From positions 1 to 39,370 of the IMG/VR virus record IMGVR_UViG_3300050821_013520: a stretch of DNA of 39,370 bases. One strand, given 5' to 3'. A model generated the notes under the pieces. It searched no databases. It was not told the origin of the DNA and saw only the letters and a list, made by a program, of their open reading frames with translations. The DNA is from a virus. A program made the translations under genes and the position numbers. Position 1 is the stretch's first letter. Every line of letters begins with the position of its first letter. Below, piece by piece: positions 1 through 6,986 of the stretch.

Positions 1-450
1 GGGGTGCAGGGCTCCCCCGTTTCTGACGTGGAGCGCGCCGCAGAAGCCGCGCATATCCGCGAGGAATTCGATCAGTTTCCCAATGGATTCGAAACTGCTG
101 TTGGTGAGCGCGGCCTCACCCTCTCCGGCGGACAAAAGCAGCGCACCGCGCTCGCTCGCGCGATTCTCCGCAATCCTCGGATTCTGATTCTGGACGACGC
201 TCTCGCCAGCGTCGACACCTACACCGAAGAGCGCATTCTTGAGGAACTGCGCGGCGTGATGGCCGGCCGGACCACGATTCTGATCTCTCACCGCATCTCA
301 ACCGTGCGTCATGCCGACCGCATCGCGGTGCTGGTGCGCGGCCGCATCGCGGAACTGGGTTCACATGAGGAGTTGCTGGCGCGGAACGGCTACTACGCAG
401 GACTGTTCCAGAAGCAGCTGCTGGAAGAAGAACTCGCCGTGACGCACTGA
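1..450 (+). CDS. ABC transporter ATP-binding subunit, C-terminal part
   Basis: This is the 3' end of an exporter-type ABC protein whose start lies before the window; the frame is open from base 1. The nucleotide-binding domain is nearly whole from the signature onward. LSGGQKQRTALARA is the ABC signature, ILILDDALASVD is the Walker B region with D-loop, and ILISHRIST is the H-loop. The FPNGFETAVGERG stretch before the signature is typical of MsbA/LmrA-like exporters that fuse membrane and ATPase domains. The protein would hydrolyse ATP to drive export of an unidentified substrate at the inner membrane. It ends in an acidic tail (LLEEELAVTH). The converging fliS gene ends 3 bases downstream, so this belongs to the host chromosome rather than the phage. 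The ABC assignment is sure; the substrate is unknown. Confidence 0.93.
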   Translation, partial: GVQGSPVSDVERAAEAAHIREEFDQFPNGFETAVGERGLTLSGGQKQRTALARAILRNPRILILDDALASVDTYTEERILEELRGVMAGRTTILISHRISTVRHADRIAVLVRGRIAELGSHEELLARNGYYAGLFQKQLLEEELAVTH

Positions 451-453
451 CTT

Positions 454-909
454 CTATGCCGTCCAGCTCGAGCTGGCCGATTCCGGCGGCATGGTCCGCG
501 CTGCGGGCGTTACCATGACCTCGGCCACAGGGCCATCTCCCAGCAATCGGAGTACTTCAGGATCGTGTGCTGCGACCTTCCACGCGTCGCGAACGTCGCG
601 AATACAGCCAATCGCTTCCCGGAACCGGTCTGCGGACTGCAGCCTCGATCCTTCGAGACACAACGCGAAGATGGCCGCGTAAAATTCGGAGAGGGCCTTC
701 GCGGAATTCCCTCCCACATCGGGGCGCAGTCGCGACTGCAGGTGCATCAGGATTTCGAGTACCCGGCCAATGGCGATGCGCCGTTCGGCTGTCTGGTGGT
801 TCTCGGTGGCTGCGATCGCCTTATGCAGGAAACGCGCCATGCCGTCGTAGAGCGCGACAATCAGTTCTACCGGATTCATTCCGGCAATCGCCCGCTGCTG
901 ATAATTCAT
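454..909 (-). CDS. fliS: Flagellar secretion chaperone FliS
   Basis: This 151-residue, mostly helical protein matches FliS, the cytoplasmic chaperone that binds the C-terminus of flagellin and delivers it to the flagellar export apparatus. The N-terminus (NYQQRAIAGMNPVELIVALYDG) carries the family pattern of a Tyr-Gln-Gln start followed by a P-x-x-L-I-x-x-L-Y-D-G helix. A later L-x-x-L-x-S-R-L-x-P-D-V-G-G-N segment fits the second helix pair. The Ala/Pro/Ser tail after about residue 130 is not conserved in the family. The gene faces the ABC transporter gene and is divergent from the integrase, so it is the last host gene before the prophage. Its presence says the host is, or was, flagellated. 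The ribosome site before the ATG is weak. Confidence 0.85.
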   Translation of the reverse strand: MNYQQRAIAGMNPVELIVALYDGMARFLHKAIAATENHQTAERRIAIGRVLEILMHLQSRLRPDVGGNSAKALSEFYAAIFALCLEGSRLQSADRFREAIGCIRDVRDAWKVAAHDPEVLRLLGDGPVAEVMVTPAARTMPPESASSSWTA

Positions 910-1014
910 TTTGCTCTGCGCCTTCCCTCGTCACCCCTGCGGGTTTTCGTTGTACCCGGTTACGCATCAGAATCTCCTGTATCCATGCCTAGTCTAGAAT
1001 TTGGATTTTCCTCG

Positions 1015-1033
1015 TGTACAAACCATGTACAAA
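1015..1033. repeat. Direct repeat TGTACAAA in front of the integrase
   Basis: TGTACAAA occurs at 1015-1022 and again at 1026-1033, separated by CCA. That is an 11-base period, about one helical turn, and each copy contains the palindrome TGTACA. The repeats lie 28-46 bases before the preferred integrase start, so they could be an operator or an integrase arm-binding site. No protein is known for them. An integrase start at the ATG at 1025 would place the second repeat inside the coding sequence. Confidence 0.4.
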
Positions 1034-1060
1034 TGCTACTCTGTTGTCCGGAGGATGCAA

Positions 1061-2296
1061 GTGGGAAATCTGCTGCGGTCATCACACGGAAGTGTTAGGG
1101 CCTACACCCGGCATGAGGCGGCCTGCAAACACCGAAAGAAGAAGGATCATAACGACTGCGATTGTGCGAAGTGGCTGTACGAACACAAACGCGGACAGCC
1201 TCCCCGGCGGTACACACTGAGCACCCCATCATGGCCGGAGGCGTTGGAGAAAGCCACGGCCACCCTCGAAAGCTTCCATCCAAAGATTGCGGCGGCACAG
1301 GCGGCAGAGAGAAAGACACAGCGGCAACAGAAAACCATCGAAGAGGCGTGCGAGATGTGGGTCGATCAGGGGCCGCAGAAGGGGCGACGCCAGTACGTCG
1401 CGATCCAGCGGAAGACCGTTGCCTGGGCTACGCGAGAGCACATGCTTTTCATCCAAGACGTGACGACCGATGCGCTACTGAAATGGTCCATGAGCGACGA
1501 CTGGAAGAAGCACTACGCCGACAGCACACGCCGAAATCGCTGGTCGCTGCTGCGCGGCCTCTTCTCTTTCCTGCACAAAATGAAAATCATCGACGAAGAC
1601 CCGTGCCTTCCGATCAAACCTGTACGGGTGAGCAGCGATTTAGTGCAAGGTCCGTTCACTGATGACCAGGTGGCGGCGATCTTCGCGCACATTGCCGACG
1701 CAGACAACGGGAACATCAGCGAGAGCCTGAGGAAGGTTCACATCGCTCGGCTCACCGCCTTCGTCAAATTGCTGCTCCACTCCGGCTGCGACCTCATCGA
1801 TGCCGTTCTGTTCACACAGGATAAAATCGAGCCGCTACAAATCGAGCGCCGCACCGTGAACGTCCTCCGGTACAGGCGCGCGAAGACCGGCGTCCTCGCC
1901 GTGGTGCCGCTGCCTGACGACGTGGTGGCCGTCCTGCGCTCCGTTCCGATGTTGCCGGAGAATCCTGCAGGCATGCCGTTCAGAAACTCCGATCTGGAGA
2001 CCGAACCGGACACCTCCACATGGTCACGTCGTATCAGTCGGGTGCTTAAAGCGGCGGGCGTCGAATACGTAATCCTGGAAGGAAGAGATTCACGAGGGCG
2101 TGTCAGGAAGAAGAACGCGAATGCGAAAATGCTGCGACATACATTTGCTGTCCGTCAACTCATCGCCGGTCAGCGCCCGGAGGCGGTAGCCAAAATGCTC
2201 GGGCACAAAAGTGTCGCGATGCTGGAGAAACACTACGCGCCGTGGGTCAAGGAACGGGATGAGGCGCACGTCCGACAGGTGATGGCGCAGTGGTGA
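1061..2296 (+). CDS. int: Phage tyrosine-recombinase integrase, catalytic residues altered
   Basis: This is a phage-type tyrosine recombinase, expected to cut and rejoin DNA at attP and attB through a 3'-phosphotyrosine. The N-terminus has a Cys/His cluster (C-x4-H then C-D-C-A-K-W) seen in a family of integrases I associate with Acidobacteriota. A SAM-like core-binding region follows, then the catalytic domain. The expected beta-hairpin lysine (RAKTG), the box II arginine (MLRHTF), the LGH histidine and the nucleophile (EKHYAPW) are all present. Two positions are unusual. The Arg I site, normally T/S-G-L-R, reads SGCD, and the box II histidine is replaced by Lys (KMLR). The start is uncertain: GTG at 1061 has GGAGG six bases upstream, while ATG 1055, ATG 1025 and TTG 1001 are in frame without a well-placed site. 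It converges on the excisionase-like gene. Confidence 0.85.
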   Translation: MGNLLRSSHGSVRAYTRHEAACKHRKKKDHNDCDCAKWLYEHKRGQPPRRYTLSTPSWPEALEKATATLESFHPKIAAAQAAERKTQRQQKTIEEACEMWVDQGPQKGRRQYVAIQRKTVAWATREHMLFIQDVTTDALLKWSMSDDWKKHYADSTRRNRWSLLRGLFSFLHKMKIIDEDPCLPIKPVRVSSDLVQGPFTDDQVAAIFAHIADADNGNISESLRKVHIARLTAFVKLLLHSGCDLIDAVLFTQDKIEPLQIERRTVNVLRYRRAKTGVLAVVPLPDDVVAVLRSVPMLPENPAGMPFRNSDLETEPDTSTWSRRISRVLKAAGVEYVILEGRDSRGRVRKKNANAKMLRHTFAVRQLIAGQRPEAVAKMLGHKSVAMLEKHYAPWVKERDEAHVRQVMAQW

Positions 2297-2299
2297 TCG

Positions 2300-2521
2300 T
2301 TATCGCCGGGTCAGCCTCTCGTGAACGCGGCGCTTGACGCTGGCCGGGATGCGGTAGGTGGTATATCCCCTGGTCAGCTTCCTCCCCACCCTGCGAGACG
2401 CGTGCGTGAGCCGCAGTACGCCTGCCTCCTCGGCGAACAAGCGGCGGATCATCTCGTCGCTCAGTCCCCACTCCGCCGCGATCTCTTGTGGGGTGTAGTG
2501 TTGTTCGTCCGCGAGGGCCAT
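2300..2521 (-). CDS. Small helix-turn-helix protein, excisionase-like
   Basis: A 73-residue basic protein. Residues 9-33 (YTPQEIAAEWGLSDEMIRRL) form a MerR/excisionase-type helix-turn-helix. The C-terminal part (GYTTYRIPASVKRRVHERL) looks like the wing and helix that follow in Xis and HTH_17 proteins. It would bind DNA, most plausibly at the attachment region to direct excision, or act as a regulator. Its stop lies four bases from the stop of the convergent integrase, a common int/xis arrangement. It is the last gene of the leftward replication operon, with a 60-base gap from the preceding gene. The family is moderately sure; the excisionase role is inferred from position. Confidence 0.6.
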   Translation of the reverse strand: MALADEQHYTPQEIAAEWGLSDEMIRRLFAEEAGVLRLTHASRRVGRKLTRGYTTYRIPASVKRRVHERLTRR

Positions 2522-2581
2522 GGAATGTAGTACCGATTCGCCGCCCCGGCCCCATTATTGAGTGGGAAAATTCTGGACGCC

Positions 2582-3829
2582 TCAGTCATCACTATCCTTC
2601 TTCCAGGTTTTCCAGGGCTTCTGATGCTTGGCGCTTTCGATAACACAGGCGCAGGGGTCCCACTGCCGATACGCGTCGGCCAGCACACCCTCGTAAGCCT
2701 CATTGCGCACCGCGCCGCCGCCGGTGCCGCCGCAGAGAGGGCAGTTGGGGTCGGCGGGGCCGTAGGGCAGGATTACGGTCGCCGAGCCGGGCACCTTGAA
2801 ATCGTCCGGCGTCTGCGCTGCCATTTTGTCGAGCACCTGCTCCAGGCGTTCGGGCGAGGTGACGTCGCCCTGCTTCGCTGACCAGTAGGGCTTCGCGATC
2901 TTCCAGTGGTAGAACACAACGCGGCGAAGCTCCCTCGGCTCCAGATCGGCGAACGGCGCTGTGCACGTCATGGCGAAGTCGAGAGCATTCCAGGGCTCAG
3001 CCTTCGCGGCAGACCGCACAGCGGGGCGCTGTGGCGCGACGTGGGGCGCTGTAGATGTCGATGCAGGGCGGCGTTGTGCCTGGCGCTCGGCAGGATTGAC
3101 GATCGGGCCACGCGCGGCGGCGGTTTTTGGGGATGGTGGGGCAGGAGATGCCTTCGGCGCGGGAACAGGATCGGATGCTGGAACCGTCACCAGTGACGGT
3201 GTAGCAGGGGAGGGTGGGGCGTCGTTGCTGTTGTCTTTGCTTTTAGAAAAAGAAGAATCGCGAGCAGGCTCTGTCCCGGCGCAGTCTCCATCGGGATCAC
3301 CGCTACCCTCTCCTTCTGATGCGGGGGCGCTGCCCCCCGCGCCCCCGCCGTAGCCTGAGCCTTTGCCAAAGCCAAAGCCAAAGCCAAAGCCAAAGCCGGG
3401 GGTAGGGTCGGGGTAGGGAGTGCCCAGGCTCCGCCTAGGCTCAGGGTAGGGAGTAGCCAGGAACTCCTTAAGCTGATCCTTGGGGACGAGAGGTCCGTCT
3501 GTCTTTCCACGCTGGCTCGGTGGCGGAAGCCGTCCCGGCTCCTCGATCCCCACCCAATAGCCCCACGTTTTACCGTCCTCTGCACGCCAGCGAAACAACA
3601 TCCGAGCCTGCTCAAAATCGTCGAGCGCCGCCGCAACATCCTGCACGGTGACGTGAGGACGGCTGTGCACATACGCCTGCGTCCAGATCAGACGCGCCTC
3701 GCATCGGAACGTTCCATTCCCTTGAGCGAGCGGAATGAGGTAAGCGTACTCAGCCTGGTGTTCGGGCCGCAGACGCGTGAGTTTCTCACTGGTCCACAGC
3801 GCGTCACCATCGACAACGCGCTTAGGCAT
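2582..3829 (-). CDS. Probable phage replication initiator or helicase loader
   Basis: A 415-residue protein with three parts. Residues 1-120 contain a compact region (RVVDGDALWTSEKLTRL, then Y-A-Y-L-I-P-L-A, then W-G-Y-W-V-G-I-E-E) like the winged-helix N-termini of phage replication organisers. The middle is a long Pro/Ala/Ser/Gly-rich linker that includes an FG dipeptide repeat and two TPYP[E/D]P repeats. The C-terminal quarter holds a helical segment (LRRVVFYHWKIAKPYW) and a possible zinc knuckle (CPLCGGTGGG, then CAC). Together with the helicase gene upstream, this suggests loading of the replicative helicase at the phage origin. ATG 3829 was chosen because it overlaps the previous stop by eight bases; extending further upstream only adds low-complexity sequence. 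The function is inferred from architecture and neighbours. Confidence 0.6.
   Translation of the reverse strand: MPKRVVDGDALWTSEKLTRLRPEHQAEYAYLIPLAQGNGTFRCEARLIWTQAYVHSRPHVTVQDVAAALDDFEQARMLFRWRAEDGKTWGYWVGIEEPGRLPPPSQRGKTDGPLVPKDQLKEFLATPYPEPRRSLGTPYPDPTPGFGFGFGFGFGKGSGYGGGAGGSAPASEGEGSGDPDGDCAGTEPARDSSFSKSKDNSNDAPPSPATPSLVTVPASDPVPAPKASPAPPSPKTAAARGPIVNPAERQAQRRPASTSTAPHVAPQRPAVRSAAKAEPWNALDFAMTCTAPFADLEPRELRRVVFYHWKIAKPYWSAKQGDVTSPERLEQVLDKMAAQTPDDFKVPGSATVILPYGPADPNCPLCGGTGGGAVRNEAYEGVLADAYRQWDPCACVIESAKHQKPWKTWKKDSDD
3365..3397. repeat. GCCAAA hexanucleotide tandem repeat
   Basis: Five and a half copies of GCCAAA lie inside the replication gene and encode alternating Gly-Phe on the minus strand. 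Copy-number change would lengthen or shorten the FG linker without breaking the frame. Next to it, GGGTAGGGAGT occurs at about 3411 and 3444, 33 bases apart, and encodes the duplicated TPYP motif. Confidence 0.8.
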
Positions 3830-4004
3830 GCGGCACCCCAGCATCCTTTGCCTGCACCGGCGCGTCGGTGAGGAAGCGGAACAGAGCCTCCGCCGCGTCG
3901 ATCCCTTCGAGGACGTCCGTGTCAGTGGTGAAGCGCTTGGCGATGAAGGTGCGCATGATCGCCACTTTTTCGTCAACGGTGAAGCGGTGGGAGTGCTTAG
4001 TCAT
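3822..4004 (-). CDS. Small hypothetical protein of the replication operon
   Basis: A 60-residue protein (starts MTKHSHRFTVDEKVAIMRTF) that I do not recognise. It is predicted helical, with an N-terminal basic patch and an acidic middle (TDTDVLEGIDAAEALFRFL). It overlaps the upstream gene by eight bases and the downstream replication gene by eight bases (ATG inside GCATGCCTAA). That arrangement supports translational coupling and a real gene. Its place between two replication genes suggests an accessory role in phage replication, but no motif indicates what. Confidence 0.6.
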   Translation of the reverse strand: MTKHSHRFTVDEKVAIMRTFIAKRFTTDTDVLEGIDAAEALFRFLTDAPVQAKDAGVPHA

Positions 4005-4266
4005 GGGCCACCTCCGTCGCCGGTGTCAGCCGGACGTAAAGCCTGTCCTCGCCGACAGCAATCTCGATGGCCATCTTCCGGTGCGCCGCCGCGAACTCCA
4101 GCGTCATTTTCTTCGCGCTGGGCGTCGCGCCGTTGATCTCGGAGAAAGGAACCGCCACCCATTTACCGGCGGCGGCCATGACCGCCTGCATCAGGCGCGT
4201 GTAAGACCGGTTGCGGCGCTTGAGGACCGCGCCATCCGGCAAAACTGTGAGTTGCTCAAAACTCAT
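3997..4266 (-). CDS. Hypothetical protein of the replication operon
   Basis: An 89-residue protein (starts MSFEQLTVLPDGAVLKRRNR) without a recognised domain. Alternating hydrophobic strands around one helix (RLMQAVMAAAG) suggest a small alpha/beta fold. A very strong ribosome site, AGGAGG, precedes the ATG by ten bases, stronger than any other in this operon. The gene may therefore be highly translated despite lying behind the helicase. It is separated from the helicase by a 72-base gap that contains a perfect hairpin, and it overlaps the next gene by eight bases. Confidence 0.6.
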   Translation of the reverse strand: MSFEQLTVLPDGAVLKRRNRSYTRLMQAVMAAAGKWVAVPFSEINGATPSAKKMTLEFAAAHRKMAIEIAVGEDRLYVRLTPATEVAHD

Positions 4267-4301
4267 AAAGTTTAACCTCCTGAAATGTTCTTACTTATGC
4301 G

Positions 4302-4335
4302 AGTCGCCGGTCTGAATTATCCCGGCGACTTTTTT
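4302..4335 (+). terminator. Perfect intrinsic terminator reading rightward, inside the leftward operon
   Basis: Nine-base arms AGTCGCCGG (4302-4310) and CCGGCGACT (4322-4330) flank an 11-base loop and are followed by six T residues on the plus strand. This is a textbook intrinsic terminator for rightward transcription. The surrounding genes are on the minus strand, where the hairpin has no T tract after it. It may stop read-through entering from the left, or end a short antisense RNA. Confidence 0.7.
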
Positions 4336-4338
4336 CGT

Positions 4339-5871
4339 TTAATAGGCGGCAATGTCCCGGGGAGAAAGCGCAGCCTCCTCCTCTGCCCGCTTATATGTGC
4401 TGATCATGCTGATGTCCGACTTTGGGCCGCCCGCGAGGTCGTAGATCATCCCCGTCCGCGCGTCAATCCGCGCGAAGTGAGGAGCGAAGCGACGCGCCCC
4501 CCCACGATTTTTCAGGCAGGACAGCTTCACCACCCCCTGATCCTTAAGCAGCCCCTTGCTCCACACGCCGATGATGAGGTCCGCATCACGCCCGGCGTCA
4601 GTGAACTGCTCGATCGAGCCGTCGGCGTAGACGCCCCAATCCTCGCCCTCCTCTTCATCCGCCGCCTTCATGCCCGCCTTGTTCGCCTGCAGTGCATGGA
4701 CAATGACAAGCCCGCGACCACCTCTATAGACCTGGGTGAGACTCTGCGCCGCTTTGAAGATGGAGCGAATCTCATCCTTCTCACACTGACCGGTCTGTCC
4801 GGTGCTGAAGTGGGCGATGTAGTCAATGAAGCAGGCGTCATAGGGCTTGCCGTTATGACCGGTCTCCAGTTCACGCACGACGTCCGCCCACTTGTTCATG
4901 GTGACGACGACGATGTCACCGGTGACGCTCTTGCCAAACTTCAGATCGTCGATGAGGAGGCGGAGGTTCTCTTCGTGCTCGGGGGTGATGCGCTTCTGAG
5001 CGTGCTGCCAGATAGTGGCGGAGGGGATGTCCAACTCGGGCTTGCGATACGCGTGGAGGAAGCTCAGCCGCGTCCAGCAATTGAGGGCGCTTTCTTCGAG
5101 AGCGACGTAGAGCACGCGTTTACCGGCGGCGGCCATGTTGTAGGCCAGCGTCCGCATCACCAGGCTCTTCCCGTGGTGCGTGTATCCCTGGATCGCCACG
5201 CAGCGGTTTTCCATCCGGGGACCAATGGTCACCGCGTGGTCCACATGGCGGAGACCGGTGTAACACCGCTCTTTCATCGTGTCCCTGAGACCGTCGATCA
5301 ATGCGTCGGCGGACAGGTCGGCGTTCTCCTTCCATGACCCCTCCGGCGACGATGGCGGCAGCGTGAAATCTTTCCGGCGCACTTCGTCGAGATACTTGAG
5401 TGCGGCGGTGACGCGCTCCGCGTCGGTCAACGCGGGCGCTGGCTTCCCGTTCGCCGTCGGCAGGTCCGCCCGCACCGAGATGCAGCCGATCGCCGTCTTC
5501 ATCGCCCTCACATACATCATCTGGCGAGCGGCGACGGTGTAGTCGTCGAGAATCTGGCACCAACTTCCCTGGTGTGCGGAGATGGAAGCCTCAGATAGTT
5601 CGCGGCAGCGCTTCGCGACCATACCGGCCCCGTCGATTTTGCTGTCGAGATGGGGGGAGGAGAAGACGAACTCTTCAAGCTCCCGGTACGTGGGGTATTT
5701 CAGGTAGTGCTCCGCGTACTTCAGAGCGACATAGAGCAGCGTGCCGTCGTGCGGAGTGTCGTCGTCGCGCATGTGGCGCACCGCTTCGCTGATCGTCTCG
5801 TGAAAGCCGCGAAGCTCGTCATAGTTACCGCGCGTAATCAGGGTGTGGAGGAGAAGCTCGGTGCTGATCAC
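4339..5871 (-). CDS. Replicative DNA helicase, DnaB-like
   Basis: A 510-residue RecA-fold ATPase of the DnaB family that would unwind the replication fork for the phage. Residues 1-180 resemble the helical DnaB N-terminal region. The ATPase domain follows, with Walker A GYTHHGKS at 229-236, a strand-catalytic Glu region (LYVALEES) at 254-261 and Walker B (ACFIDY) ending near Asp350. The later IVHALQANK replaces the usual SQL motif, and KNRGG is an arginine-finger-like segment. It starts with GTG, overlapping the previous stop by four bases (GTGA), so it is coupled to the upstream gene. The family assignment is firm; the closest relatives are unknown. Confidence 0.85.
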   Translation of the reverse strand: MISTELLLHTLITRGNYDELRGFHETISEAVRHMRDDDTPHDGTLLYVALKYAEHYLKYPTYRELEEFVFSSPHLDSKIDGAGMVAKRCRELSEASISAHQGSWCQILDDYTVAARQMMYVRAMKTAIGCISVRADLPTANGKPAPALTDAERVTAALKYLDEVRRKDFTLPPSSPEGSWKENADLSADALIDGLRDTMKERCYTGLRHVDHAVTIGPRMENRCVAIQGYTHHGKSLVMRTLAYNMAAAGKRVLYVALEESALNCWTRLSFLHAYRKPELDIPSATIWQHAQKRITPEHEENLRLLIDDLKFGKSVTGDIVVVTMNKWADVVRELETGHNGKPYDACFIDYIAHFSTGQTGQCEKDEIRSIFKAAQSLTQVYRGGRGLVIVHALQANKAGMKAADEEEGEDWGVYADGSIEQFTDAGRDADLIIGVWSKGLLKDQGVVKLSCLKNRGGARRFAPHFARIDARTGMIYDLAGGPKSDISMISTYKRAEEEAALSPRDIAAY

Positions 5872-6200
5872 GCCCGCACCTCCCGAGCCCGGGTGACGAT
5901 GCCGCGCTGCCGGAAGAACTGGTCCGGCCCGGGATGCTTCTCCCGGAAGCGCTGAATTTCCATGATGACTTCGAGCAGATCGTCACCGATGGCGCGGTAG
6001 GCCCGGCCACTTTCAGAGCCCGGAGCGAAGTATCGCGCGAACTCGTCAGCGGTGAGAAACCTGTCAGCGCCGACGCTCGGCTTCGGCAGCGCGTCGAGCG
6101 CTTCGGCCAAAGCCGTCCTGAAGGCGGAGGCAATTTTTGAGTGAGTTTCCATGTTTGTATATACGGAGTTTTTCCCGTTCCCTGAAATATGCGTGGTCAT
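5868..6200 (-). CDS. Hypothetical first gene of the leftward replication operon
   Basis: A 110-residue protein with no family I recognise. The centre (SKIASAFRTALAEALDAL) is helical, and the C-terminal half is charged (EVIMEIQRFREKHPGPDQFF). ATG 6200 was chosen because AGGGGGA lies about ten bases upstream. A TTG at 6275 would extend the frame but has no good ribosome site, and ATG 6152 is another in-frame option. It is coupled to the helicase through a GTGA overlap. As first gene of the operon it could be a regulator or a replication accessory protein. Confidence 0.5.
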   Translation of the reverse strand: MTTHISGNGKNSVYTNMETHSKIASAFRTALAEALDALPKPSVGADRFLTADEFARYFAPGSESGRAYRAIGDDLLEVIMEIQRFREKHPGPDQFFRQRGIVTRAREVRA

Positions 6201-6381
6201 GCTGTTTGGGTCCCCCTGAAGGAGGGACCTGATAGCAACTTCTTCGAGGTTCACTTCGTTTTTGCGCCGGACCAAAAGTCATTTTTCGGAATAACTAGAC
6301 AACGAAGTTAGTAAGTGAAAGGCAAACCGAAGTGATCGCACAAAAACTCGATACCGGATCGCTGCTATGGAGACCAAATCC
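6201..6381. promoter_or_regulatory. Divergent control region between leftward and rightward operons
   Basis: This 181-base, relatively AT-rich stretch separates the leftward replication operon from the rightward sigma-factor operon, so both must have promoters here. Related half-sites occur three times: CACTTCGTT at 6252-6260, its approximate inverse AACGAAGTT at 6301-6309, and ACCGAAGTG at 6326-6334. These could be operator sites for an unidentified regulator. I cannot place -35 or -10 boxes with confidence. Confidence 0.45.
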
Positions 6382-6639
6382 ATGGCAGCCAGACACCGCC
6401 GCGCATCAGCCCGCGCCCGCAACCGTATCGATAAGTCCCATCGTGAGGAACCCACGTGGAAGACCTGTGGGGATGACCAGCTCCTCGCCTCAACGCCCAA
6501 GTTCTGGCCCCACCCAGAGAGCCTGAACCCGAACCACCAGACGATGGAGGCGGTGGCGATCCATGGGTCTGCACGGGCGCGGGCGATCACGGATTCATAC
6601 AGCGGCCTCGTCATCCCCATTACGGTGGTGCACTCGTGA
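6382..6639 (+). CDS. Hypothetical first gene of the rightward early operon
   Basis: An 85-residue protein with a strongly basic N-terminus (MAARHRRASARARNRIDKSH) and no recognised domain. ATG 6382 is preferred over ATG 6367 because GGAGACC lies upstream at a nine-base spacing, the same extended ribosome-binding leader found before several other genes of this phage. It ends in a GTGA overlap with the next gene, so the three genes up to the sigma factor form one coupled operon. Long antisense frames over this region look like shadows. Confidence 0.5.
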   Translation: MAARHRRASARARNRIDKSHREEPTWKTCGDDQLLASTPKFWPHPESLNPNHQTMEAVAIHGSARARAITDSYSGLVIPITVVHS

Positions 6640-6986
6640 GGCCCCGCTGGAGCATCCGGCGGACGCAGCGTGGCAGGTGGATCGTCAGGCAGACCGGGGT
6701 CCGGACCCACCACAGCTTCACCGCCTGGCCCCTGGCGATGACCTACATCCGCGCTCAGGTGAGTAAGTGGTGCGTCGCCTCCGTGATCCGCCGCGCTGAA
6801 GAATCCGGCGAGTATGAGGCGATCGAGGCTTGCGTCATCGACGCCCCAGACATGCACAGGAAGCGCCGCCGGATCATTCAGGCGGCCTGGTGGCGGGGGA
6901 TGTCTGCGAAGGTCGAGGTTGAGCACGAGGCCGATCCGCGCGACACGCTGATGCTGCTGAAAGTCCGGCGGGGAGGGCGGCCATGA
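6636..6986 (+). CDS. Basic hypothetical protein, early operon
   Basis: A 116-residue, very Arg/Trp-rich protein starting with GTG. It is basic throughout, with a central segment (IRRAEESGEYEAIEACVIDA) that is more acidic. No motif I know is present; the charge fits nucleic-acid binding. Both ends overlap neighbours by four bases (GTGA before, ATGA after), which makes it a genuine coupled gene. Because it lies directly ahead of the sigma-like gene, it could be a partner of that factor, but this is only positional. Confidence 0.5.
   Translation: MRPRWSIRRTQRGRWIVRQTGVRTHHSFTAWPLAMTYIRAQVSKWCVASVIRRAEESGEYEAIEACVIDAPDMHRKRRRIIQAAWWRGMSAKVEVEHEADPRDTLMLLKVRRGGRP

Noticed and set aside
910-1060. 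Left attachment site or tRNA gene next to the integrase
   Set aside because: No tRNA is visible, and a core repeat cannot be named without the right end of the prophage.
3365-3397. GCCAAA array as a CRISPR or iteron origin
   Set aside because: Repeats are six bases without spacers and lie inside a coding sequence where they encode a linker; iterons are normally longer.
4285-5337. Long plus-strand reading frame opposite the helicase gene
   Set aside because: The minus strand carries a clear DnaB-like helicase; the plus frame begins in the terminator and has no known motif.
6279-6926. Minus-strand frame opposite the first rightward genes
   Set aside because: The plus-strand genes are linked by four-base overlaps and one has the shared ribosome leader; the minus frame is Pro/Arg-rich with no start signal.
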